Shown one piece after another: positions 46,682-54,072 of a stretch of 64,000 bases of DNA. Below the pieces are notes generated by a model. It did not search any database and was not told where the DNA came from. It was given only the letters and a program-made list of their open reading frames with translations. Position 1 is the first letter of the stretch; each line of letters begins with the position of its first letter. A program made the translations under genes and the position numbers. The stretch covers positions 62,001 to 126,000 of the forward strand of contig NZ_AEYE02000036.1 of assembly GCF_000298315.2 (NCBI RefSeq). The letters run 5' to 3'. The DNA comes from Rhizobium grahamii CCGE 502 (GTDB lineage: Bacteria; Pseudomonadota; Alphaproteobacteria; Rhizobiales; Rhizobiaceae).

Positions 46682-47770
46682 ATGGTTGAATTAAAAAAGC
46701 ATCTCGAAGATCTACGCCGGAAGTTTGCCGACAGTACCGAATTCTTTGATCCTCGCTTCCGAAGGGTAGCTGATAAGATCTTCAAGGGCGGCACACGGGC
46801 GGCTCCTTATTCCGGGATTTCGACCTTCGCAGCACTTCCTTACAAGCAAGTGAATTTCGTTTCCCCTGACTTCGGCGACCTGCAGGTGGCTGTGATCGGC
46901 ATGCCAATGGATCTCGGCGTTACTAACCGCCCCGGCTCCCGCTTCGGGCCGCGGGCGGTTCGCGCCATCGAGCGCATCGGTCCATATAATCACGTCCTGG
47001 ACTGCGCCCCAGCTTACGATTTGCGCGTCGCCGATATTGGCGACCTGCCGTTCCAAAGTCGCTACCGACTGGAACAATGTCATCAAAATATCGAGGCGAT
47101 GATCAGCAAGGTCGTCGGGTCTGGCGTCATTCCGGTTTCGGTCGGCGGCGACCATTCGATCACGCACCCTATTCTCAAGGCGGTCGGCGCCAGGGAACCG
47201 GTCGGTCTAATCCACATCGATGCCCATTGCGATACGGGTGGACCCTTCGACCAGACGAAATTCCACCACGGTGGCCCCATGCGAAACGCGGTGCTGGATG
47301 GCGTTCTCGATCCGACGAGGACTATTCAGATAGGCATCCGCGGGTCAGCCGAATACCTCTGGGAGTTCTCATACGAGTCCGGGATGACGGTCATTCATGC
47401 CGAGAAAATATCAGCGATGGGCATTTCGGCGATCGTCCAGAAGGCCCGGCAGGTCGTTGGCGACGGCCCCACCTACCTCTCCTTCGATATCCACAGCCTC
47501 GACCCTGCCTTTGCTCCCGGCACAGGAACACCCGAGATCGGCGGCCTGACCAGTCGCGAGGCATTGGAGCTGCTGCGCGGATTAAAGGGGCTGAACCTCG
47601 TTGGCGCCGATCTTGTAGAGGTATCGCCGCAATATGACAGCACGACGAATACGGCGCACGCTGGCGCTCAGGTTCTGTTCGAGATCCTCAGCCTCCTGGT
47701 GTTCAGCCCGGCAGTGGCACGCCATGAACCATACAGCGCTACAAGTGAACATCAGGCAGATGATCGGTAA
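46682..47770 (+). CDS. Agmatinase-like ureohydrolase with Asp-to-His change at a metal site
   Basis: A 362-residue arginase-superfamily protein with a ~60-residue N-terminal extension, PYSGISTFAALPY lead-in, GGDHSITHP (His158), HIDAHCD (Asp180, His182, Asp184) and GTGTPEIGG. The second metal-ligand motif reads SFDIHSLDP: His271 stands where almost all family members have Asp. The enzyme presumably releases urea from a guanidino compound, but the metal or substrate may be altered. It is divergent from the other ureohydrolase gene. I chose the ATG at the start of the helical extension; the upstream open frame is not protein-like. Confidence 0.82.
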   Translation: MVELKKHLEDLRRKFADSTEFFDPRFRRVADKIFKGGTRAAPYSGISTFAALPYKQVNFVSPDFGDLQVAVIGMPMDLGVTNRPGSRFGPRAVRAIERIGPYNHVLDCAPAYDLRVADIGDLPFQSRYRLEQCHQNIEAMISKVVGSGVIPVSVGGDHSITHPILKAVGAREPVGLIHIDAHCDTGGPFDQTKFHHGGPMRNAVLDGVLDPTRTIQIGIRGSAEYLWEFSYESGMTVIHAEKISAMGISAIVQKARQVVGDGPTYLSFDIHSLDPAFAPGTGTPEIGGLTSREALELLRGLKGLNLVGADLVEVSPQYDSTTNTAHAGAQVLFEILSLLVFSPAVARHEPYSATSEHQADDR

Positions 47771-47915
47771 TGCTTCACCAGGCCGCGGCAGGCATCTGCG
47801 ATAACCAACGTCAAACGCGGCCTCAAAGACATGGCTGCGACAAACTGATGGTAAGCTTCGAGCATGATCGCGCGCTAGCGGCCACCGAACTGACCCCAGA
47901 ATGCGCCGGAAAACG

Positions 47916-47952
47916 AAAAAGCCTGCCGCGGGAGGAGGTGCGGCAGGCTTTT
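47916..47952 (-). ncRNA. CCUCCUCCC hairpin RNA 1 (terminator-like, last of four)
   Basis: An 8-bp stem (GCCTGCCG/CGGCAGGC) encloses a loop that on the minus strand contains CCTCCTCCC. It is followed on the minus strand by TTTTT, so it also works as a Rho-independent terminator. The plus strand has TTTT on the other side, so it can terminate the rightward ureohydrolase transcript too. It is the 3' member of the array read from right to left. Confidence 0.75.
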
Positions 47953-47963
47953 CCAAAAGAACC

Positions 47964-47996
47964 GAACAGCGACCGGGAGGAGGAGTGCCGCTGTTC
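47964..47996 (-). ncRNA. CCUCCUCCC hairpin RNA 2
   Basis: Perfect 8-bp stem GAACAGCG/CGCTGTTC with CCTCCTCCC in the loop on the minus strand. The stem sequence is unrelated to those of the neighbouring hairpins; only the loop is conserved. The loop is complementary to Shine-Dalgarno-like sequence and could bind purine-rich targets. Confidence 0.75.
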
Positions 47997-47999
47997 CTG

Positions 48000-48032
48000 C
48001 AGACGCCCCCGGGAGGAGGAGTGGGCCGTCTG
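48000..48032 (-). ncRNA. CCUCCUCCC hairpin RNA 3
   Basis: Stem CAGACG/CGTCTG, extended by CCCC/GGG pairs with a small bulge, around a loop containing CCTCCTCCC on the minus strand. It starts only 4 bases from hairpin 2, showing a tandem arrangement. Confidence 0.72.
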
Positions 48033-48037
48033 AAACA

Positions 48038-48069
48038 CGAAGCTTTGCGGGAGGAGGTGCATCGCTTCG
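48038..48069 (-). ncRNA. CCUCCUCCC hairpin RNA 4 (first of four)
   Basis: Stem CGAAGC/GCTTCG plus an inner TGC/GCA around the CCTCCTCCC loop on the minus strand. It lies directly downstream of a promoter-like pair, so it is the first hairpin of the leftward transcript. Confidence 0.72.
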
Positions 48070-48078
48070 ATAAGAGTC

Positions 48079-48106
48079 ATCGTACACTAAACTTGGGCAG
48101 TGCCAA
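48079..48106 (-). promoter_or_regulatory. Promoter candidate for the hairpin RNA array
   Basis: On the minus strand TTGGCA and TACGAT are separated by 16 bp, close to a sigma-70-type promoter. The expected start would be around 48072, directly at hairpin 4. A TTGCA-N4-TGCAA repeat lies about 20 bp further upstream. The match to consensus is modest. Confidence 0.4.
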
Positions 48107-48204
48107 TGCGGTATGCTGCATTGCACCTATGCAAAAAGTACAAGGCTGAAAGGTTCGGGATGGAACAAGCGGGCAAGCCGATCCCCGACATAATGGACCC
48201 TCGC

Positions 48205-48231
48205 AAAAACGCCCGCGTCATCAGCGGGCGT
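48205..48231 (-). terminator. Rho-independent terminator of the DUF1127 gene
   Basis: ACGCCCGC and GCGGGCGT form an 8-bp stem followed by a T-run on the minus strand, about 30 bp after the DUF1127 stop codon. It separates this gene from the hairpin RNA array, though leaky read-through remains possible. Confidence 0.75.
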
Positions 48232-48259
48232 TGAGCACTAGACTGTATTGCTGTGCAGT

Positions 48260-48406
48260 TTAGCGCGCGATCGATGCGCGCGCCACGCTGCGGATGTCGG
48301 CGCGGTCAATGCCGAGGTCCTGCAGTTCACGGGTTGACATGCGACCAAGTTCATTGACGGTCTGCCGGAACTTGCGCCAGTTGTTGAAAGAGCGTGCTAC
48401 GTTCAT
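48260..48406 (-). CDS. DUF1127 small basic protein
   Basis: A 48-residue Arg-rich protein: MNVARSFNNWRKFRQTVNEL, then STRELQDLGIDRADIRSVAR. This is the DUF1127 signature (basic helix, then helix with ELxDLGIxRxDI). In Rhodobacter sphaeroides the DUF1127 protein CcaF1 is encoded just upstream of the CCUCCUCCC-containing CcsR sRNAs, affects their maturation and binds RNA. In Agrobacterium small DUF1127 proteins affect phosphate and carbon metabolism. The same neighbourhood here makes a role in RNA turnover likely. Confidence 0.85.
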   Translation of the reverse strand: MNVARSFNNWRKFRQTVNELGRMSTRELQDLGIDRADIRSVARASIAR

Positions 48407-48603
48407 GACAATCCCCTTTCCGAGGGCTTAGGACGTCGGCAGCTTGGTTGGTTCCGGCGTCGTTTCGATAATGGGAATATAGACATTTCAATCGGTTTAA
48501 AACAGCGACAATTGCTCATTGCACCCATGCGTCATGCGCATTGGTCCTTTAAATTCATTGCTAGATGGCTGTTTTTTGGGCAATGGAGTGCGTGGGATAA
48601 GAG

Positions 48604-49193
48604 CTGCCTATCCATCACGTCGCGGGGCTGAGCGTCAGCCAAGCCTTGGCCAACGGGCTCGGCCTCGTGGCCCTTGTGCGCTCGAGGCCGAAGCCAGCAA
48701 CCTTGCTGGACCGCTTGATCGAAGGTGACGCCAGCGGCACCGCCGCATTGGCCAGTACCGCTGCGGGCTGTGATGCCTTCATCAATTCCTTGGGCACCGC
48801 GATGAACCCGTTCCGGGGGCTGAGGATGCCGTCGACAGCGACGCAGGCGCTCGTCAGGGGCAATGGCGGCGCAACATGTCCGGCGCTTGGTTGGGTGCGG
48901 GCAACAGCCGTGGTCATGGCGGCTTTTTCTATGACCAGCTTTTCCTGCCCCTGATGCGGTCTATGACGACCACGAACGCCCTGCTGCCGGCCATTAGGAG
49001 GATGCGATTCGGGCCAGCGCACTCGATCGGACGATCGTCCGACCAAAGGGGCTCAACGACAAGCCGGCTTGCCGCGGTCTCGGGGTTGACCGAGCTTTTC
49101 GGGCGTGCTGGCGGGACGGTCGCGCGCGCCGATGTCGCCGATTTCGTCGTGCAGCAACTCACCGCCGATACCTGGCTGCACAACTCGTTCTGA
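48604..49193 (+). pseudogene. NAD(P)H-binding (atypical SDR) protein, multiply frameshifted
   Basis: The order of an NAD(P)-binding epimerase-like protein can be followed through at least three frame changes. VSQALANGLGLVALVRSRPK comes first, then GCDAFINSLGTAMNPF, NSRGHGGFFYDQLFLPLM, ALDRTIVRPKGLNDKPA and GGTVARADVADFVVQQLTAD. The N-terminal glycine-rich motif is lost. It is a relic of a protein that would have resembled flavin-reductase-like or NmrA-like oxidoreductases. Confidence 0.75.
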
Positions 49194-49575
49194 CAGAGGA
49201 TCTCGAGCCATTCGAGCGTCTCAAGCTCATATCCTGAACTTCGGACATACCATGCTCGCCGCGCCGTTCAGTTCGCTTAACGTGCCGATTGGTACACCGG
49301 TCGCGTCTCGGTGACGGCGACCACGAGCTCCATGAGGGTTGGAACAGAGTCCTATGCACCACGGGGCCATTCGGCCTGGAATCGCCAGGACCGCGGACGA
49401 GATGGCGTCCACTAGCTTAACGTCAAGGCGGAGTGCCCCGTACATCATAAGCTTCTAACTGTCTGAAATTACAAGGACTCAGACCAAAGTCCGGGGGCCG
49501 AGTGCAGACGGAACCTATAGAGCTGCGGAGAGTTCCTTACCCGTCGTCATCATGAAAAGATCCGGAGGAACCCTG
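49194..49575. other. Non-coding gap upstream of the PepSY-like gene
   Basis: About 380 bp without a supported gene. It continues the decayed region and must carry the promoter of the small exported protein gene. I recognise no repeat or operator. Confidence 0.35.
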
Positions 49576-49893
49576 ATGAACAAAATGATTTTCGCGGCAT
49601 TCGCCACCGTACTTGCTGCTTCATCCGCACTGGCGCAAACCGCGCCCAAGCCGACGACGGATCCGAAAACACCGGCCGTCGCAACGCCTGCGGAGACAAA
49701 CCCAACAGCTCCGGTCGAGGGGGCCAACAGCTTTACCGAAAGCCAGGCCAAGTCGCGGATCGAAGACGCTGGCTATTCCGACGTGACGGGGCTGAAGCTT
49801 GATGAAAAAGGCATCTGGCAAGCCAGCGCCAAAAAGGGTGCGAAGTCCGTGATGGTCGGTTTGGACTACCAGGGCAACGTCGTCGCTAAGTAG
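49576..49893 (+). CDS. Small exported PepSY-like protein
   Basis: A 105-residue protein. The signal peptide is MIFAAFATVLAASSALAQ, followed by a Pro/Thr-rich linker and a ~60-residue PepSY-like domain (FTESQAKSRIEDAGYSDVTG, then GIWQASAKKGAKSVMVGLDY). Such proteins sit in the periplasm and are common in Rhizobiales; their function is unclear. CCGGAGGA precedes the ATG. It lies just upstream of a glycine-zipper stress-type protein gene on the same strand. Confidence 0.75.
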   Translation: MNKMIFAAFATVLAASSALAQTAPKPTTDPKTPAVATPAETNPTAPVEGANSFTESQAKSRIEDAGYSDVTGLKLDEKGIWQASAKKGAKSVMVGLDYQGNVVAK

Positions 49894-49933
49894 CCAGAGC
49901 ACACTCATCGTTCCAAAAATGAAGGAGATTTAA

Positions 49934-50548
49934 ATGAGAACCGTAACAGGACTTTTCGACTCTTATGCTGATGCTGAGACCGCTGTCTCCCAGCTCCGAT
50001 CGCTCGGCATTGATCACGACGACATCAGCGTCGTTTCCAACAACAGCGACAGCCGCCACAAAATCAGCGCGGACGACAATGATGCCGCCGAAGATGCGGG
50101 CAAAGGCGCTGGCATCGGCGCCGTGCTCGGTGGCGCGGGAGGTCTCCTCACCGGCCTTGGCATCATGGCCATACCGGGCGTGGGTCCCGTGGTAGCTGCT
50201 GGCTGGCTGGCTGCGACTTTGGCCGGCGCTGCAACCGGTGCGGTTGTCGGGGGCGCCGCTGGCGGACTAATCGGGGCCCTTACGGATGCCGGCGTCGATG
50301 AAAGGGACGCTCATGTTTATGCTGAGGGCGTTCGTCGCGGCGGCACCCTGGTGACAGCTCGTGTCCCCGATGCGCAAGTCGGTGCAGCAGAGGATATACT
50401 CGCTAAGTCGCCGCGCGTCGATATCGCCGCCCGCCGAAATGCCTACGTGCAAGGAGGATGGAAATCATTCGATCCGACGCTTGATCCTTATACGTCAGCG
50501 GAAGTCGAGGAGGAACGCGGTCGTTACCGGAACACCCGGGGTATCTAA
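49934..50548 (+). CDS. General-stress-type protein with glycine-zipper region
   Basis: A 204-residue protein. The N-terminus (TVTGLFDSYADAETAVSQLR, then LGIDHDDISVVS) is the ferredoxin-like fold of general-stress proteins such as YflT/GSP17M. A Gly/Ala-rich central part (GIGAVLGGAGGLLTGLGIMA and GAATGAVVGGAAGG) can form one or two membrane hairpins. A C-terminal repeat of the fold contains DERDAHVYAEGVRRGGTLV. GAAGGAGAT precedes the ATG. It is probably a membrane-associated stress protein. Confidence 0.8.
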   Translation: MRTVTGLFDSYADAETAVSQLRSLGIDHDDISVVSNNSDSRHKISADDNDAAEDAGKGAGIGAVLGGAGGLLTGLGIMAIPGVGPVVAAGWLAATLAGAATGAVVGGAAGGLIGALTDAGVDERDAHVYAEGVRRGGTLVTARVPDAQVGAAEDILAKSPRVDIAARRNAYVQGGWKSFDPTLDPYTSAEVEEERGRYRNTRGI

Positions 50549-50591
50549 GGATCCCGTGGGCATCTACGGATACTTTTAGAGGTCCCCACAG

Positions 50592-50615
50592 CCCGCCGAT
50601 AGATAGATCGGCGGG
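50592..50615 (+). terminator. Stem-loop after the stress-protein gene
   Basis: CCCGCCGAT and ATCGGCGGG form a perfect 9-bp stem with a 6-base loop about 45 bp after the stop codon. Only two T follow, so termination may be incomplete. Confidence 0.5.
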
Positions 50616-50617
50616 TT

Positions 50618-50938
50618 GTGTCCTTGTTGCCTGAACCTAAAAGCGAAGCGGCGCGACCCCCCATCGACTGTCCGCATATTATCAGCCCCGCCGCGCGAGC
50701 TTCGGTTCTGAGGCGGGACCTCGACTATCAAAGGTTGTGTATGGATCACATGTTACTTGGCAAGGTTTCTGAAATTCTCGACGTGATCAACGAGATCAGG
50801 AGACTCAACATCCTGAATCAGCAGCTGGTGAAAAAGCTGGAAGTGGTCGAAGCCGATCGTGAGCGGGAGCGGGAAGCATTACTCTCCCTGGTTCGGGAGC
50901 TTGAAGCCAGATTCGCCTTGCGGGCAGCCGCAGCGTAG
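50618..50938 (+). CDS. Small coiled-coil hypothetical protein
   Basis: Up to 106 residues from a GTG. The second half is a charged coiled coil (LNILNQQLVKKLEVVEADRE). I recognise no family. The start is doubtful: an ATG at 50741 (MDHMLLGKVSEILDVINEI) would leave 65 residues and precedes all the coiled-coil part. No strong ribosome site is visible before either start. Confidence 0.4.
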   Translation: MSLLPEPKSEAARPPIDCPHIISPAARASVLRRDLDYQRLCMDHMLLGKVSEILDVINEIRRLNILNQQLVKKLEVVEADREREREALLSLVRELEARFALRAAAA

Positions 50939-50983
50939 CGCCAGCGCACCATCGTTGAGCAGGGCACACAAGTGCAACTTCCC

Positions 50984-52488
50984 TCAGTTTTTTCCTCTTA
51001 TCGCCGATTTGAACTTCTTCTTTGACGGAATTGTCAGGTGTCCCCGGAACAGACCCCGCCTTTCCATCGGCTCCATCACCGCCTCCGGACCTTCCGGGTC
51101 AAGGATCTCATTGTCCGCCAGCCATTGCTCCAAGTCGGATATCGCCGGGGTGTGATAGGGGACGAGGGTCGGTCTGTTTCCGGGCTGATCCACCGTCCGA
51201 ATTTCCCTCAGTTCCTCGATCGCTGCAATAACCGATTTCGCGCGGCCAATAGTTTGTGTGACTTCATCAGGGTCGACGCCGAGGTGTTCGGCAAGCAGAC
51301 TATTGCGCAGCTGGACAAGTTTGCGTGACAGATAATCGTCTTGTCCGGCCTCGAAAGCAACGTCGCACTCGTTGTCGAACCGCATGGATCTATTGTTGAA
51401 GTTCGAGGAGCCAACGCGCATGGCTTTATCATCGACGATCATCAACTTCGAATGAACGTAGATCGGCACGCCATCAGCGGTTAGCGGGTGATAAATCCGA
51501 AACCGCCTGTGAGGATCATGAAGGCGCAGAGCTTCCCGCAGGCGTGCCCGCGCTGTGTCCATCGCCAATTCGCCAAGCCAGTTGTCAGCCTTGACCGGGT
51601 TGATGAGAATGACTTCTGGGCCGTCATTTTCTTCGAGACGTTTGGCAAGAGCTTGAGCGATAATTCGGGACGCGAAATACTGGCTTTCGGCGTAAATTAC
51701 CCTCTTGGCTGACATGATCATGTCAACATAAAGTCGCTCGATCTCCGTGACGCCCGGTTGGTCGCCATATGCTGGACTTGTGCGAGAAATTCCCAGGTTC
51801 ACAGGTCCGAACGAAATGGCGCCCTCGATGGATGGCGGCAGATGTGGAAAATCGACCGGTGCCAATTCCTCTCCCCCTGCCGATTTCCATCTAGAGCGGC
51901 AGAGGTCGCCAAGCGCTTTTGCGGCCTGCCCGCGCAGAAACTCGAAGCGTCATGCCAAGGGCCGTAAGACACCCCATTCGGCCGCCTGCGAAGCGGATCA
52001 TCATCCAGGTGTTTGCGCGTATCCCATCGCCCTGCCGTGACGTCGATCCCGCCACAGAACGCGATCGCATCATCGATGACCAGGATCTTTTGATGATGCG
52101 AACTGCCGACTGGATGGTTGCCGTCCAGAAGAACAGTGATCTGGCGATGGATCTTCCATCGCAGGAGATACGGAAGGTTCGACAGTTTCGCCCAGCTCGA
52201 CAGGAAACCGGGATTCCAGAGGAGAAGCCGAATCTCAAGTTCCGGGTTCATCCTCGTCAGCCATAGAAGAAAATCTCCGACGTGGCTCGGCCCTTCATAT
52301 CGATCCCCTGGACGGCCGAGGGTGATCGAGGCATCGAAATCCCAGCCGACGAGGAAAATCGACTTTCGGGCCGATCGCATCGCCTCCCGGGCAGCGGCGA
52401 AATAGTCGTCTGCGTCAATTATTATTGCAAACTCGTCAGCCTGCTCCGCCCGCCATATATTGGACGACGGTTGAAGCAGTTCCGGCAT
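50984..52488 (-). pseudogene. Phospholipase D-like protein (cardiolipin synthase relative), one frameshift
   Basis: Two overlapping frames together encode a ~500-residue two-domain PLD protein. The N-terminal part has SIFLVGWDFDASITLGRPGD and the first HKD motif in HHQKILVIDD. After a frameshift near 51945 (between GPWHDA and FLRGQAAKALGDL) the second frame continues to the second HKD, HSKLMIVDD, and the end. Both catalytic motifs are intact, so a single sequencing error or a recent mutation would explain the break. If repaired, it would be a phosphatidyltransferase or hydrolase at the membrane. Confidence 0.8.
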
Positions 52489-52613
52489 TGGATTTTCCCT
52501 ATTTTTTGTCGTCTCGCCGCCTAGAGCGCCGCGCACGCTTTTCAATGATAAAACTCGCATTGCGTCAATGGCGGTGTTCGGGATCGCGGTCGGAGGAAAA
52601 CTGTCAGGTGAAC

Positions 52614-52874
52614 TCATACAGCGTTGACAACGACGCTGGTCGAGGGTGTCGGAGCATCCCGCACACAAGTCACTACCTTCTGCGAAGGCCGATCGATGGC
52701 TTTGCCATCGACTGCACCTGCAACGCCGCCGACGGCAGCTCCGACCGGGCCTCCTGCGATTTCACCCGTGACAGCGCCGCCGGGATCGCCACTGACAGTG
52801 GACAACTGGGCGGACGTCGAACCTGACATCAACGCTGCAGACACAGCCGCACCTACGCTAATCTTGCGAAGCAT
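52614..52874 (-). CDS. Small exported glycine-rich protein
   Basis: An 86-residue protein with a signal peptide (SVGAAVSAALMSGSTSAQ) and a short glycine-zipper (GGPVGAAVGGVAGAVDG) followed by a basic, Val-rich tail. It resembles the N-terminal half of DUF1236-type rhizobial secreted proteins but ends early. An AAAAGAGG site precedes the ATG. Its function is unknown. Confidence 0.55.
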   Translation of the reverse strand: MLRKISVGAAVSAALMSGSTSAQLSTVSGDPGGAVTGEIAGGPVGAAVGGVAGAVDGKAIDRPSQKVVTCVRDAPTPSTSVVVNAV

Positions 52875-53058
52875 TTGAACCTCTTTTGAAGCGGTTATTA
52901 GGCCGTGGCCACATAACGGGCAAATTAAAGGCCAGTTCCCTAGGTAAGACCTTGGTCGGAGAGACACCCCCGGACTGTGGTCACAGCCTCCCAGAAGGCG
53001 CTGTTGCCAAGCCCATCGACCGCATTGACGTCGATGGGGTCCACGATCCAATCCAACG

Positions 53059-53703
53059 GTGACAATTGTTTATTCCTGCGATGTTAAAAGCCGCAAACCA
53101 GTCCAAATCAGAGTTTCCATCGACGAGATCGAGCCGAACGCCTGGCGCCGTCTGGTTCTGCCGGTCCATTGGAACCTGGAGCATTTGCATCTTGGAATTC
53201 AGGCCGCATTCAACTGGTGGAACTATCACTTCTATGAGTTCTGCATCGGCGGTCTGCGATATGGGGATGTCGAGACACTGACGGACGATGCGACCGACGA
53301 CGATCGTCGGGTCTTCGACCAGAGGGAGGTTCAATTGCTGGACTTCGAGAGAGGTGCCGTCTTCAGCTACCAGTATGATTTTGGGGATGGCTGGCGGCAC
53401 ACCGTCGCGGTCGAGGAGTTCTTGACGCTCACTGCTACGCCCAAACACGGGACCTGCGTCGCCGGCGAAAGGGCGCGACCGCCCGAAGATGTTGGTGGCG
53501 TGTCGGGATATGAGCGGTTTCAAGAAATTATCGCCGACCCGGAAGATCCCGAATATGCCGAAACCATTCGGTGGTGCGGTGGCTACTTGGATGCGGAATG
53601 GTTCGGCTTTTCAATAGCCAACAAGGATCTTCGCAATGCTCTGCGCTCAAACGTCAAGCGAGGCATATATCAACCGAAGCCGAAAGCCGTTCCGAAGAAA
53701 TAA
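53059..53703 (+). CDS. Plasmid pRiA4b ORF-3 family protein
   Basis: A 214-residue protein of the PRiA4_ORF3 domain family, named after an Agrobacterium rhizogenes plasmid gene. It has IRVSIDEIEPNAWRRLVLPV, then LHLGIQAAFNWWNYHFYEF and FSYQYDFGDGWRHTVAVEEF, and ends with GVSGYERFQEII. The function is unknown, but the family is frequent on plasmids and near mobile DNA. It starts with GTG without a clear ribosome site. A small gene of unknown function follows. Confidence 0.82.
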   Translation: MTIVYSCDVKSRKPVQIRVSIDEIEPNAWRRLVLPVHWNLEHLHLGIQAAFNWWNYHFYEFCIGGLRYGDVETLTDDATDDDRRVFDQREVQLLDFERGAVFSYQYDFGDGWRHTVAVEEFLTLTATPKHGTCVAGERARPPEDVGGVSGYERFQEIIADPEDPEYAETIRWCGGYLDAEWFGFSIANKDLRNALRSNVKRGIYQPKPKAVPKK

Positions 53704-53728
53704 CTTAGCGAGCATTTGAAATAAACGC

Positions 53729-54055
53729 ATGAAAGATCTGTACCCATGGCACGGCATTCAGTCTCTGCGAAACAAATCCCTGGTGCGCGGCCGCCTTTGG
53801 GGAAAGGGCAATTCAGCGCTGGAGGACGAGCCCAGGCAGCGTCTGGTCGATGAGTTGATGTCGGCGCAGCGAGCCATTCAGGATGTGAGGAACGATCCCG
53901 CCAACTTCGCGCAAGCGCGCCGCCGGGTCGATGAAGGCAAGAACGCGCTCAGCGAGCGCGATCTGGTCTGGTGGCCTGACGGGGAACCGGACCTCAACCG
54001 GCACCTCGTCAAGAATATGCCCTATGCCGCTTGGTTTGAATGGCTGCAAACATAG
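53729..54055 (+). CDS. Hypothetical protein
   Basis: A 108-residue, charged protein with no recognised family. The middle is helical (RLVDELMSAQRAIQDVRNDP) and the C-terminus aromatic (NMPYAAWFEWLQT). It starts 26 bp after the pRiA4b ORF-3-like gene and may share its transcript. Confidence 0.5.
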   Translation: MKDLYPWHGIQSLRNKSLVRGRLWGKGNSALEDEPRQRLVDELMSAQRAIQDVRNDPANFAQARRRVDEGKNALSERDLVWWPDGEPDLNRHLVKNMPYAAWFEWLQT

Positions 54056-54072
54056 CGGAGCGTCGGGATCGA

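Noticed and set aside
42847-47770. Guanidine riboswitch upstream of the ureohydrolase or transporter genes
   Set aside because: I looked for the conserved motifs of the known guanidine riboswitch classes in the leader regions and recognised none.
47916-48069. CRISPR-like array from four repeated GGGAGGAGG units
   Set aside because: Repeats are only nine bases long and lie in loops of different hairpins, with no constant-length spacers and no cas genes.
47875-48149. Small open frames across the hairpin array
   Set aside because: The frames come from the repeated GGGAGGAGG loops and stems; they lack starts with family resemblance, and the structure explains the conservation better.
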